64,000 bases of DNA from Cellulomonas sp. P24 (lineage in GTDB: Bacteria > Actinomycetota > Actinomycetes > Actinomycetales > Cellulomonadaceae), in assembly GCF_024704385.1 (NCBI RefSeq), contig NZ_JAJDFX010000002.1:1488001-1552000 (forward strand), read 5' to 3'. The first letter of the stretch is position 1, and each line of letters begins with the position of its first letter. Shown one piece after another: positions 17,614 through 25,650 of this stretch. Made by a program: the position numbers and the translations under genes. The notes beneath the pieces are model-generated. The model was given only the letters and a program-made list of their open reading frames with translations. It was not told the DNA's origin and did no database searches.

Positions 17614-18455
17614 GCCATCCCCCTCGACGGTGAGCGCGGATCGAGGACGTCGCGCAGGGCATCGCCGAGGAGCACGAGCCCGAGCACCGTCACGAAGATC
17701 GCCAGGCCGGGAAAGACCGCCATCCACCACGCCGGCTTGAAGTACTGCTGTGCAGCGGAGAGCGCCCCGCCCCATGTCGGCGTCGACGGATCGAGCCCGA
17801 TGCCGATGAAGGAGAGTGCGGCTATCACGAGGATCCCGGTGGCGAGAGACATGGTGACTTGCACGATCACGACTGAGACCCCTTCAGGGGCGATGTAGCG
17901 CAGGAGGATGCGCGGGACGCGGGTTCCGATGGCGCGTGCCGACTCGACAGACGTCTGCTGCTTCGCTGCGAGCGAGGTCCCTCGGACCAGCCTCGCAGTT
18001 GCCGGGACCATGGTGATCGCCATGCCCACGACAAGCGGTGTGGGGCCGTTCCCCATGACTCCGACAAGACTGATCATCAGCACCACGGTCGGGAACGACA
18101 TCAGACCGTCCATGACACGCATCACAACGCCGTCGAAGGTACGGAAGTAGCCGGCGAGGACACCGATGATGAATCCGACGGTCACCGCGAGCAGCGTCGA
18201 GGTGACCGCTATCACCAACGCGACTCTCCCACCCCAGATGGTGAGCGCGAAGACGTCCCGTCCGAGGTTGTCCGTTCCGAAGAGATGCAAGGCGCTCGGG
18301 GGAGCGAGCCGATTGAGCGGTTCCACGCGAGTCGGGTCCCCACTGATCAGCGGAGCAAGGAGCGACGTCGCGGCGATGAGCAGGAGCAGACCCGCGCCCA
18401 CCAGAGCATGCGGCTCACGAAGGAGACGTTTCGCGATTCGGCCTTTGCGAGACAT
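17610..18455 (-). CDS. peptide-type ABC importer permease (DppC type)
   Basis: 281 residues with the N-terminal conserved segment LIAATSLLAPLISGDPTRVEPLNRLAPPS, HLFGTDNLGRDVF, several membrane helices and the EAA loop (SVESARAIGTRVPRILLRYIAPEG). I select ATG 18455 because a strong AGGAGG lies 5 bases upstream. GTG 18491 would overlap the binding-protein stop (GTGA) like other junctions in this operon and remains an alternative, adding 12 residues. Confidence 0.9.
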   Translation of the reverse strand: MSRKGRIAKRLLREPHALVGAGLLLLIAATSLLAPLISGDPTRVEPLNRLAPPSALHLFGTDNLGRDVFALTIWGGRVALVIAVTSTLLAVTVGFIIGVLAGYFRTFDGVVMRVMDGLMSFPTVVLMISLVGVMGNGPTPLVVGMAITMVPATARLVRGTSLAAKQQTSVESARAIGTRVPRILLRYIAPEGVSVVIVQVTMSLATGILVIAALSFIGIGLDPSTPTWGGALSAAQQYFKPAWWMAVFPGLAIFVTVLGLVLLGDALRDVLDPRSPSRGMA

Positions 18456-18487
18456 GCGTCCTCCTCTGGTGGGCGACGGGCCGTGGT

Positions 18488-20056
18488 TCACTTCTTGACG
18501 GTCACGTTGTAGAAGCCGCGCGCGGTGCCCCTCACCAGCGGGTAGTTGCCGATGTTGCTGCTCGTCAGATCGATCTGCGATCGACCGCCGAACCGCACGA
18601 ACGGCACCTGTTCGTAGATGAGTCCCTGAAGTTCAGTCCACACCGCCTGCCGGGTCTTCTGGTCGGCCCCCTCCTTGAACTTCGCCAGCAGTTGCTGCTG
18701 CTGCGGGGTGTCCCACCAACCGGGGAACGACGGGCTGAGGAACACCACGGTCAATGGGTCTCCATAACTCGTTCCGCCAGACATGAACAGGTTCCATTTC
18801 GCGTCATCCTTGCGAGTCGCGACGAAGGCCGCCGTGTCCAGCAGAACCGCCTTCACGTTGAAGCCCGCATCCTGCAGCTGCTGCACGACCACCGGCGTGT
18901 ACGTGTCCGAGGCGCGGTAGATGAGGACGATCTGCTCTCCTGCGTAACCTGCCTTCTTCTGGAGTTGCCTCGAGAGCTCGACGTTGTGCATGTTGTACGA
19001 GTCGGCGCCCGCTTGGCTGTACCACGGCGACCCCTTGGGCATCAGGCTGGAGTCAAGCGTCACATACTTCTTGTTCGGCGCGACCGCAGCCATGATCGAC
19101 GTGTCGTCAAGCGCGGCTTGAACCGCCTGTCGCAGTGTCTGGTTCGCCATCACGCCGGTCTTGGTGTTGAACTCCATGAGCGGGAACGCACCGCTGGGGA
19201 TGGCGTTCACGGTGACGCCAGGCTCGGATTCCACAGTGGGGACCTGGTCGAGCGCGAAGTCCGGCGCAACGTCCGCCTCGCCGGAGATGATGAGGTTGGC
19301 GACGTTCGCGTCGGAGCTCGGGACGAAGTCGATCTCATCGGCATACGCGACCTTCGCGCCTGCCGCTCCATCGCTCGGCTCGGTGCGTGCGGCGTACTTG
19401 TCGAATCGCGTCAAGACGACGGACTCGTCGGGAACGTAGCTGTCCAGCTTGTAGGGACCGGTGCAGACGAGCTTCTGCAGCGCATCGGTCGGATCGCGAC
19501 CTTCCACCAAGCTCGCCGGCATGATGTACGCGGCGGTGTCCGGCGTTGCGAGCAGCGCCGGGATCGCCCCACTCGGGGTCTTGAGGACGAGGTCCACATC
19601 GAAGTCGCCCTTCGCTTCGATGGTCTTCACGAGCCCGCCGAAGGTTGCTCCTGGTGCGCTCGCCGCGTACCGGTCGAGGGAGGCAACCACGTCAGCCGCC
19701 TTGAGCATGGTTCCATCCTGGAAAGGAACGCCATGCCGAAGTGCGAAGTGGTACGTGAGAGTGGCCTCGTCGTAGGTCCACGTGTCGACCAGACCATCGG
19801 CGACGCCGAGGTCCGCCGTGCTCGCGAACAACCCTTCGCACGCTTGAGCGGCGACACGCCCCGCGGCACGTTGGCTTGTCGACATCGGGTCAATGGTTGC
19901 CGGAATTCCCGCGACGCGAATCGTGCCCCCGAATCCGGCAGATGCGTTGTCACTCGATGCGGTGCTGCTCCGATTGCCGTCCCCGCCTGTGCAGGCAGAC
20001 AGTACAAGCGCTAGCGCGGCGACGGCTGTGGCCGCCATCAAGTATTGGCGCTTCAT
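18488..20056 (-). CDS. peptide-type ABC importer substrate-binding lipoprotein (SBP family 5)
   Basis: 522 residues. It has a lipoprotein signal peptide (MKRQYLMAATAVAALALVL) with lipobox LSAC, so it should be anchored outside the membrane by an acylated Cys. A Ser/Asn-rich linker precedes the SBP_bac_5 domain, which includes TYDEATLTYHFALRHGVPF and FQDGTMLKAADVVASLDRYA. It binds a peptide or other oligomeric ligand and delivers it to the two permeases. First gene of the five-gene importer operon; ROK regulator is divergent. AT-rich codons are more frequent than in the surrounding core genes. Confidence 0.92.
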   Translation of the reverse strand: MKRQYLMAATAVAALALVLSACTGGDGNRSSTASSDNASAGFGGTIRVAGIPATIDPMSTSQRAAGRVAAQACEGLFASTADLGVADGLVDTWTYDEATLTYHFALRHGVPFQDGTMLKAADVVASLDRYAASAPGATFGGLVKTIEAKGDFDVDLVLKTPSGAIPALLATPDTAAYIMPASLVEGRDPTDALQKLVCTGPYKLDSYVPDESVVLTRFDKYAARTEPSDGAAGAKVAYADEIDFVPSSDANVANLIISGEADVAPDFALDQVPTVESEPGVTVNAIPSGAFPLMEFNTKTGVMANQTLRQAVQAALDDTSIMAAVAPNKKYVTLDSSLMPKGSPWYSQAGADSYNMHNVELSRQLQKKAGYAGEQIVLIYRASDTYTPVVVQQLQDAGFNVKAVLLDTAAFVATRKDDAKWNLFMSGGTSYGDPLTVVFLSPSFPGWWDTPQQQQLLAKFKEGADQKTRQAVWTELQGLIYEQVPFVRFGGRSQIDLTSSNIGNYPLVRGTARGFYNVTVKK

Positions 20057-20059
20057 GTG

Positions 20060-20108
20060 CTCACTCCAATGTGAGATCAAGTCGTCCCCGACGAGTCTCT
20101 CTCGTCGG
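20060..20108 (-). promoter_or_regulatory. leader hairpins at the binding-protein ribosome-binding site
   Basis: Two small hairpins in the untranslated leader: CTCAC/GTGAG (20060-20064 with 20071-20075), overlapping the GGAG Shine-Dalgarno, and an 8-bp CCGACGAG/CTCGTCGG stem (20088-20095 with 20101-20108). They could limit ribosome access; no known riboswitch is recognised. Confidence 0.35.
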
Positions 20109-20244
20109 CGCTCGTGGCGAACCAGGTCGAGGTGGGTGATGGACCGGGTGCACGCCGCGAGATGAGCCGGGCCGATGGTCGTCGAAGTCGGTGGGAGCGG
20201 TCGTGCCAGCGCCTCCGTACTCCGGTCTGGTCGTCGTGCCGCAC

Positions 20245-20274
20245 ACCGTAGCATTCGATTTTCGAACGAAGCAA
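20245..20274 (-). promoter_or_regulatory. promoter of the peptide-importer operon
   Basis: TTGCTT (20274-20269) and TACGGT (20250-20245), spacer 18 bases. The operator half-site at 20262-20269 lies at the -35/spacer junction, where a bound repressor would block polymerase. Confidence 0.5.
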
Positions 20275-20300
20275 GTGGATGGTCGGCCAATGTCGTTCGA
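20262..20300. promoter_or_regulatory. candidate ROK-repressor operator (inverted half-sites)
   Basis: TCGAACGA at 20262-20269 and its exact reverse complement TCGTTCGA at 20293-20300, 31 bases apart (about three helical turns). One half-site sits in the importer promoter and the other upstream of the -10 of the ROK gene, so one bound regulator could control both directions. Confidence 0.5.
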
Positions 20301-20310
20301 GACTGAGAGG

Positions 20311-20316
20311 TATAGT
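20311..20316 (+). promoter_or_regulatory. -10 element of leaderless ROK regulator gene
   Basis: TATAGT followed by 6 bases and the ATG at 20323; no Shine-Dalgarno. Confidence 0.6.
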
Positions 20317-20322
20317 GACGCC

Positions 20323-21540
20323 ATGACGCCTTCCACACACCATGGGGACCGAGAGTCCGGCACTGGCACCGTCGGCGATGTTCTCTGGCTGATCCGGTCG
20401 AAGGTCGCCACCTCACGCTCGGAGATCGCTCGACACACCGGCCTGTCACCCTCGACCGTCGGGCTGCGCGTCGAGTCGCTGCAACGGCTCGGCCTCGTGA
20501 CCGAGGACGGTGCCCTCGAGTCGCGCGGCGGGCGAAGGGCGCGTCATCTCAGGATTGCGTCCACGTCCGGATACGTGGTCGCGATCGAGCCCGGAGTCCG
20601 CGTTCATCGTGTGGCGATTGCGGACCTTGAAGGTGTCATCGTCGGCGCGACCCGCCTGGACGCCCGCGCGGGCGAGACGCCGGCCGAGGCCGTGTCGATG
20701 ATCTGGGATGCGGTGAAGACGATGACCGGCCCCCTCGAGGTGCCGACCGAGCGGATCCGAGGTGTCGCCGTCGGCCTCCCCGCGCCGGTCGAGCAGTCCG
20801 TTGGCCGCGCGGTGCTTCCGTCCTTCCTGCAGACGTGGAGCGACGTCGTGGTCCCGGACCTCTTCGTGCCGCACACAGACGCGCTCGTCCTGGTCGAGAA
20901 CGACGCGAACCTGGTCGCCATCTCCGAGATGTCGGACGGCGACAGGAGCGGTGACTACTTCCTGGCGGTCCTCCTGGGACGCAGGATCGGCAGCGGCATC
21001 GTCGCGGGAGGCGCGCTACTTCGCGGTGTCAATGGCGCCGCAGGAGAGTTCAGTCACTCGCCCGCTGCCGCGTCGGCGGCGATCCGCTGTGTCTGCGGCA
21101 TCGAGAACTGTCTCGAGTCGACCGCCAGTGGAGCGGCGATCGCAGCGCAGCTCGCCGAGCTCGGGTACGAGCTCGACACACCGCGAGACATCGTCGCGCT
21201 GGGGCAGAGCGGAGACCCACGGGTTGTCGCGGTGCTCCGCGAGGCCGGCTCGCACATCGGTGCAGCTCTGGCGGGTGTCGTGAACTTCATGAACCCAGGT
21301 CGAGTGATTCTTGCGGGCAGCCTGTCGCAGTCCGCCCCCCTCGTCGCATCGGTGCGCGCCGAGCTCTTTCAACGGTGCTTGCCGATCGCCGCTCAGAATC
21401 TGGTCGTCAGCGCGACCACAGATCCTGACACCGCGGGTGCGCGAGGAGCATTCCGGTTGCTGCTCGATGAGGTGCTCGCGCCTGCGCGAGTCGACGAGAT
21501 GGCCAGGGTCGCTGGCGACGAGCCGAGCCGCAGCGCGTAG
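20323..21540 (+). CDS. ROK family transcriptional regulator (NagC/XylR type)
   Basis: 405 residues: an N-terminal winged HTH (SRSEIARHTGLSPSTVGLRVESLQRLGLV), then a ROK sugar-kinase-like domain. The zinc motif region reads GEFSHSPAAASAAIRCVCGIENCLES, conserving His and three Cys. The kinase glycine loops are altered (VIAIEPGVRVHRVAIADL instead of DxGGTxI), as in regulatory ROK proteins. Divergent from the importer operon with shared operator half-sites, so it most likely represses the importer (and itself) until a sugar-like or other ligand binds. A ROK regulator on a peptide-type importer hints that the ligand may be an oligosaccharide or glycopeptide rather than a plain peptide. Confidence 0.88.
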   Translation: MTPSTHHGDRESGTGTVGDVLWLIRSKVATSRSEIARHTGLSPSTVGLRVESLQRLGLVTEDGALESRGGRRARHLRIASTSGYVVAIEPGVRVHRVAIADLEGVIVGATRLDARAGETPAEAVSMIWDAVKTMTGPLEVPTERIRGVAVGLPAPVEQSVGRAVLPSFLQTWSDVVVPDLFVPHTDALVLVENDANLVAISEMSDGDRSGDYFLAVLLGRRIGSGIVAGGALLRGVNGAAGEFSHSPAAASAAIRCVCGIENCLESTASGAAIAAQLAELGYELDTPRDIVALGQSGDPRVVAVLREAGSHIGAALAGVVNFMNPGRVILAGSLSQSAPLVASVRAELFQRCLPIAAQNLVVSATTDPDTAGARGAFRLLLDEVLAPARVDEMARVAGDEPSRSA

Positions 21541-21667
21541 GTACGTCTGCCCGTCACACGTGATCGCGACGAGATCCCCGTCCTTTGACCATCGCCCGCC
21601 CCGGCCGGTGTGGGCTCCGCCGCCCAGTGGGCCCATCTGCGCGGTCAGGTACACCGGGCCGGCGCGG

Positions 21668-23380
21668 TCACGCGCGCCGCAGCGCCTTCATCACCCGCAG
21701 CGCCCGGGTGAACGCCGCCGACACCTGCTGCCCCGGCAGGGCGTACAACCGCCCGAGACCCACGCCGGTCGGGTTGCCGGGGAACAGTGACCGCAGTCCC
21801 GGGATCCCGTGCACCCCGCGCTGCACCGCAACCGTCTGGACCCGTGTCGTCGCCCAGATCCCCTCGGCACCGTGACGGTGGCCGAGACCGGAGGTCCTGG
21901 CCCCACCCTGAGGCGCGGCGACGGACGCCCACGCCGCGGCATACCCCTCGTTGACGTTGACCGTCCCGGCGACGACCCGCGCGGCGAGGCGCCGTCCCCG
22001 GGCCACGTCCCGCGTCCAGATGCTGGCGTTCAGGCCGAGGTCCCCCTCGTTCATCGCGGCGACGGCCTCGTCGTCGGACGCGACCCGGTAGACGGACACC
22101 ACCGGGCCGAAGGTCTCGTCGGAGTAGAGCCGGGCCTCGCGTGAGACGTCGGTCAGCACGGTCGGCTCGTAGAAGAGCGGCCCCAGGTCCGGACGTCGGA
22201 CGCCACCGGTGAGCACCCGGGCGCCGTGCGCGAGGGCGTCCAGGACGTGATCCGTCACCGCCGCGAGCTGCGCGGCCGACGTCAGCGACCCGACGTCCGT
22301 CCGGTAGTCGAGGTCGGTCCCGAGCCTCAGAGCACGGGTCCTGCGCACGAACGCCTCGATGAACTCGTCGGCGACGGCCTCGTGGACGTAGAGGCGTTCG
22401 ACCGAGAGGCAGAGCTGGCCGGTGCTCGAGAAGCACGCGCGGACGGCTCCCTCGGCGGCCGTGTCGACGTCGACGTCCTCGGCCACGTACATCGCGTTCT
22501 TGCCGCCGAGCTCCAGGCTCGCGCTGATCAGCCGCTCGCCGGCACGGGCGGCGACGACGCGGCCCGTCGCGGTCGAGCCCGTGAAGGCGACGTGGTCGAC
22601 GTGGTCGATCACCGCACCGCCGATCGTCGGGCCGTCGCCGACGACGACCTGGACGACACCGGCCGGGAGGCCGGCGGCCTCGAGCTGCTCGACGCCCCAG
22701 AGCGCCGTCAGGACCGTCTGCGTGTCGGGCTTCAGCAGGACGGCGTTGCCTGCCAGCAGGGCCGGGAGGATGTCCCCCATCGACAGGGTGAGGGGGAAGT
22801 TCCAGGGCGAGATGACGCCGACGACGCCCAGCGGGTGCCGCAGCACCCGCACCGACGTGAGGACCGGCGCGAACCCGCGCGTGCGCTGCGGTGCGAGGTA
22901 CTGGGCGCCTCGCCGCGCGTAGTGCCGCGCGACCATCGCGACGTCCGCGACCTCCTCGAAGGCGCTGAGCCGCGACTTCCCGCTCTCGAGCTGCACGAGG
23001 TCGAGCACGTCCGACTGTTCCTCGAGCACGAGGTCGTGGAACCTCAGGAGCACCGCCGCGCGATCCGCCAGGTCGACGGCGGCCCAGGTGCGCTGGGCTG
23101 CGCGGGCCTGCCGGGCGGCCCGTGCGACGTCGTCCGGGGTGGAGAGCGGGACGGCCGCGAGCGGCCCGCCGGTGAACGGGGCGTGGGTCGTCTGCGTGGC
23201 CGCGCCCGGTGACACGACGATGCGCGCGAGCAGCGAGCGGATGTCGTCCGGCTCGAGCACGTACGTCCCGCGCGGGTCGGTCCACGGGTCGACCAGGTCG
23301 GTGTGCGAGGCCCCGTCGGGCGCCGTCTCACCGTGGGGGGTGCTCTCGTCCAAGGGCTCGGAGCCCGGCTCGTGCGACAT
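21668..23380 (-). CDS. aldehyde dehydrogenase, succinate-semialdehyde dehydrogenase-like
   Basis: 570 residues. NAD(P)-binding and catalytic marks: VGVISPWNFPLTLSMGDILPALLAGNAVLLKPD, VAFTGSTATGRVV, SLELGGKNAMYVAED (Glu), STGQLCLSVERLYV (catalytic Cys) and DETFGPVVSVYRV. The general architecture and long N-terminus match the actinobacterial SSADH subgroup annotated as GabD2; substrate remains inferred. A basic C-terminal extension of about 60 residues follows the core. Leaderless start: TAGCCT, 6 bases, ATG 23380. Isolated gene, convergent with the ROK regulator; no GABA transaminase nearby. Confidence 0.87.
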   Translation of the reverse strand: MSHEPGSEPLDESTPHGETAPDGASHTDLVDPWTDPRGTYVLEPDDIRSLLARIVVSPGAATQTTHAPFTGGPLAAVPLSTPDDVARAARQARAAQRTWAAVDLADRAAVLLRFHDLVLEEQSDVLDLVQLESGKSRLSAFEEVADVAMVARHYARRGAQYLAPQRTRGFAPVLTSVRVLRHPLGVVGVISPWNFPLTLSMGDILPALLAGNAVLLKPDTQTVLTALWGVEQLEAAGLPAGVVQVVVGDGPTIGGAVIDHVDHVAFTGSTATGRVVAARAGERLISASLELGGKNAMYVAEDVDVDTAAEGAVRACFSSTGQLCLSVERLYVHEAVADEFIEAFVRRTRALRLGTDLDYRTDVGSLTSAAQLAAVTDHVLDALAHGARVLTGGVRRPDLGPLFYEPTVLTDVSREARLYSDETFGPVVSVYRVASDDEAVAAMNEGDLGLNASIWTRDVARGRRLAARVVAGTVNVNEGYAAAWASVAAPQGGARTSGLGHRHGAEGIWATTRVQTVAVQRGVHGIPGLRSLFPGNPTGVGLGRLYALPGQQVSAAFTRALRVMKALRRA

Positions 23381-23386
23381 GACACG

Positions 23387-23392
23387 AGGCTA
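23387..23392 (-). promoter_or_regulatory. -10 element of leaderless aldehyde dehydrogenase gene
   Basis: TAGCCT with a 6-base spacer to ATG 23380. Confidence 0.5.
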
Positions 23393-23443
23393 CGACGCCA
23401 CGCCCCGGAGGGCGCCGGACCACGCCCGTGGTCTCACCCGGCG

Positions 23444-23490
23444 GTAGGGGCCGCGGCCCGGCACGCCGGGTTCCCGGTGTCCGGCCCTAC
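23444..23490 (-). terminator. possible terminator at the end of ptsI
   Basis: GTAGGGGCCG (23444-23453) pairs with CGGCCCTAC (23482-23490) with one bulged base, overlapping the ptsI stop codon; inner GC-rich arms extend it. Confidence 0.4.
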
Positions 23491-25175
23491 AGGAGGGTGT
23501 CGCGGGTGTGGGGGGCGAGCAGGTCGCCGACGGCGGCACGCGCGGCGCTCGCGTCGGTCGCAGCCAGCGCGGCGGCGGCCATCTCCTGGCACTGGGCGTG
23601 GGTGTGCTGCCGCAGCGCGTAGCGCACGGTCGCGGTGGAGGCCGGTGACATGGACAGGCTCGTGATGCCCAGCCCGGTCAGGACCAGGGCCATCAACGGG
23701 TCGCCGGCGGACTCCCCGCACACGCCCACGGGCTTGCCTGCCTGCACCCCGGCTCGCGCGGTCGCGGCGACCAGGTCCAGCACCGCGGGTTGCCAGGGGT
23801 CGAGCAGGTCGGCGAGCTCTCCACGCAGCCGGTCGGTGGCCATCGTGTACTGGGCCAGGTCGTTGGTGCCCAGGGACACGAAGTCGACCTCGGCGAGGAT
23901 CTCCCGGGCGCGGAGCGCCGCGGCCGGGACCTCGACCATCACCCCGACGGTCGTCAGCCCGTGGGCGCGGGCCGCGGTCGCGAAGGCGGCTGCCTCGGCA
24001 GGCGTGGAGACCATCGGCGCCATCACCCACGGCTGGATCCCGGTGCGGTCCTGCGCCGCTGCCAGCGCCCGGAGCTGGGTGTCGAGCAGGTCTGGGCTGG
24101 TGCGCACCAGCCGGTACCCACGCACGCCGAGCGCCGGGTTCTCCTCGGACGCCTGGTGGGCGAACGCCAGCGGCTTGTCCGCGCCGGCGTCCAGGGTGCG
24201 CACGACGACCTTCCGTCCGCCGAGAGCGCTCAGCACCTGCGCGTACACGTCGGCCTGCTCGTCGACCGTCGGTGCGGTCGACCGCTCCAGGAACAGCACC
24301 TCGGTGCGGAACAGCCCGACGCCCTCGACCGACGTGGTGGCTGCCCGCACCGCATCGGCTGCCGTCCCGATGTTCGCGAGCAGCCCGACGACGCGACCGT
24401 CGGAGGTCCCGCCCGCGGCCACGTCCGACGCCAGCGCGTCGAGCGCCTGCTGCCGCTGCACGAAGCTCTGCTGCACGTCGACGCCCGGCTCGACCTGCAC
24501 CGTGCCGGCCTTCGCGTCGACGCCGATCACGAGGCCGTCGGCGAGGTCGGTCGCACCCGACACCTGGACCACGCACGGGATGCCGAGCTGCCCGGCGATG
24601 ATCGCGGTGTGCCCGGTCGGGCCGCCGAGCTCGGTCACGATCGCCAGCACCTTGGCCAGGTCCAGTGCCGCGGTGTCCGCCGGCGCGAGGTCCCGGGCCA
24701 CGACGACGCTCGGGACGACGAGCTCCGGCACCCCCGGCGTCGCGAGGCCGAGCGCGGTCGCGACGACGCGCTCACGCACGCTGTGCAGGTCGGTGACGCG
24801 TTCGGCGAGGTACCCGCCCGCGGCGGCGAACATCTGGGCGAACCCGTCGACCACCGCGTCGATCGCGGCGACGGGCGGCTCCCCCGCGGCGATCCGGGTG
24901 CCGACCTGCGAGCGGAGCGCGGTGTCCGCCGCGATGCCGGCCGTGGCGGCGAGCACCTCTCGGACCGTGCCTGCTGCGGCCTCGGACTGCGCGCGGAGCT
25001 TCTCCGCGACGGCCAGGAACGCCGCCTCGACGATCTCGCCCGACTCGGCCGGGCTGGCGCCGACGACTGCGTCGGGGGCGACGTCCAGCGGTGGCTGCGC
25101 CTGGGCGACCGGCCCGACGACCGCGCCCCGTCCGACGCCGACCCCGGTCAGCAGCAGAGGCGCAGCGGTGGGCAT
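23487..25175 (-). CDS. ptsI: PTS enzyme I (phosphoenolpyruvate-protein phosphotransferase)
   Basis: 562 residues. N-terminal HPr-binding/phosphohistidine domain with active-site GGPTGHTAIIAGQLGIPCVV, then the PEP-binding TIM barrel with VGLFRTEVLFLERS, GVRGYRLVRTSPDLLDTQLRAL, SLGTNDLAQYTMATDR and the Cys loop VCGESAGDP. It takes phosphate from PEP and passes it to HPr. The start is ATG 25175, overlapping ptsH as ATGA; upstream in-frame extensions would cover all of ptsH. Supplies the fructose-specific components encoded just upstream. Confidence 0.95.
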   Translation of the reverse strand: MPTAAPLLLTGVGVGRGAVVGPVAQAQPPLDVAPDAVVGASPAESGEIVEAAFLAVAEKLRAQSEAAAGTVREVLAATAGIAADTALRSQVGTRIAAGEPPVAAIDAVVDGFAQMFAAAGGYLAERVTDLHSVRERVVATALGLATPGVPELVVPSVVVARDLAPADTAALDLAKVLAIVTELGGPTGHTAIIAGQLGIPCVVQVSGATDLADGLVIGVDAKAGTVQVEPGVDVQQSFVQRQQALDALASDVAAGGTSDGRVVGLLANIGTAADAVRAATTSVEGVGLFRTEVLFLERSTAPTVDEQADVYAQVLSALGGRKVVVRTLDAGADKPLAFAHQASEENPALGVRGYRLVRTSPDLLDTQLRALAAAQDRTGIQPWVMAPMVSTPAEAAAFATAARAHGLTTVGVMVEVPAAALRAREILAEVDFVSLGTNDLAQYTMATDRLRGELADLLDPWQPAVLDLVAATARAGVQAGKPVGVCGESAGDPLMALVLTGLGITSLSMSPASTATVRYALRQHTHAQCQEMAAAALAATDASAARAAVGDLLAPHTRDTLL

Positions 25176-25453
25176 CAGGACGCCTCGGGCGCGTCGAGGT
25201 CGGTCTCCAGGAGCTCGACGAGCTCGCCGAGCACGCGGTCGGCCTCCGGGCCGTCGACCGTCACGGTGACGAGGGCCCCGTGGCCGGCTCCGAGCGTCAT
25301 CACCATGAGGATGCTCGACGCGTCGACGGCGGGGCCGTCGCCGTTCGCGATCGTCACGGTGTGCCCGGACGCCGCGACGGCCTGGGTGAACAAGGAGGCG
25401 GGCCGGGCGTGGAGCCCGACGCGGGACGCGACGGCGACGGTGCGCTGCGGCAT
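25175..25453 (-). CDS. ptsH: PTS phosphocarrier protein HPr
   Basis: 92 residues. The phosphorylation site is in SRVGLHARPASLF (His near position 15). The regulatory serine region reads ASSILMVMTLGAGHG; the Ser is conserved, although actinobacteria usually lack HPr kinase effects comparable to Firmicutes. It carries phosphate from EI to EIIA. ATG 25453; overlaps ptsI by four bases. Separated from the upstream EIIBC gene by a terminator hairpin and a tandem repeat, so it probably has its own promoter. Confidence 0.94.
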   Translation of the reverse strand: MPQRTVAVASRVGLHARPASLFTQAVAASGHTVTIANGDGPAVDASSILMVMTLGAGHGALVTVTVDGPEADRVLGELVELLETDLDAPEAS

Positions 25454-25542
25454 GAGCGGTGTCCAATCTGGAGGCGTCGGAGGGCGTACCCCTCCGCGCG
25501 GGGAGGTCGAGGGGCCGCACCCGGGAGGGAGCGACGTGGACG

Positions 25543-25614
25543 GGTGGGGGTCGACAGCGGGACCGCCGACAGGTGAGGGTCGACAGCGGGACCGCCGACA
25601 GGTGGGGGTCGACA
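25543..25614. repeat. 29-bp tandem repeat, about 2.5 copies
   Basis: Unit beginning GGTGGGGGTCGACAGCGGGA at 25543-25571 and 25572-25600 (one G/A difference), with a third partial copy at 25601-25614. The third copy forms the left arm of the terminator that follows. Confidence 0.75.
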
Positions 25615-25632
25615 ACCCGTCGACCCCCCACC
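25601..25632 (-). terminator. terminator after the fructose EIIBC gene
   Basis: GGTGGGGGTCGAC (25601-25613) pairs with GTCGACCCCCCACC (25619-25632), a 13-bp stem with one bulge and a 5-base loop, 19 bases after the EIIBC stop. Confidence 0.65.
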
Positions 25633-25650
25633 CCGGGAGCGCTGAACCGG

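Noticed and set aside
25543-25614. Possible CRISPR array
   Set aside because: Directly adjoining 29-bp units with no spacers and no cas genes; it is a tandem repeat.
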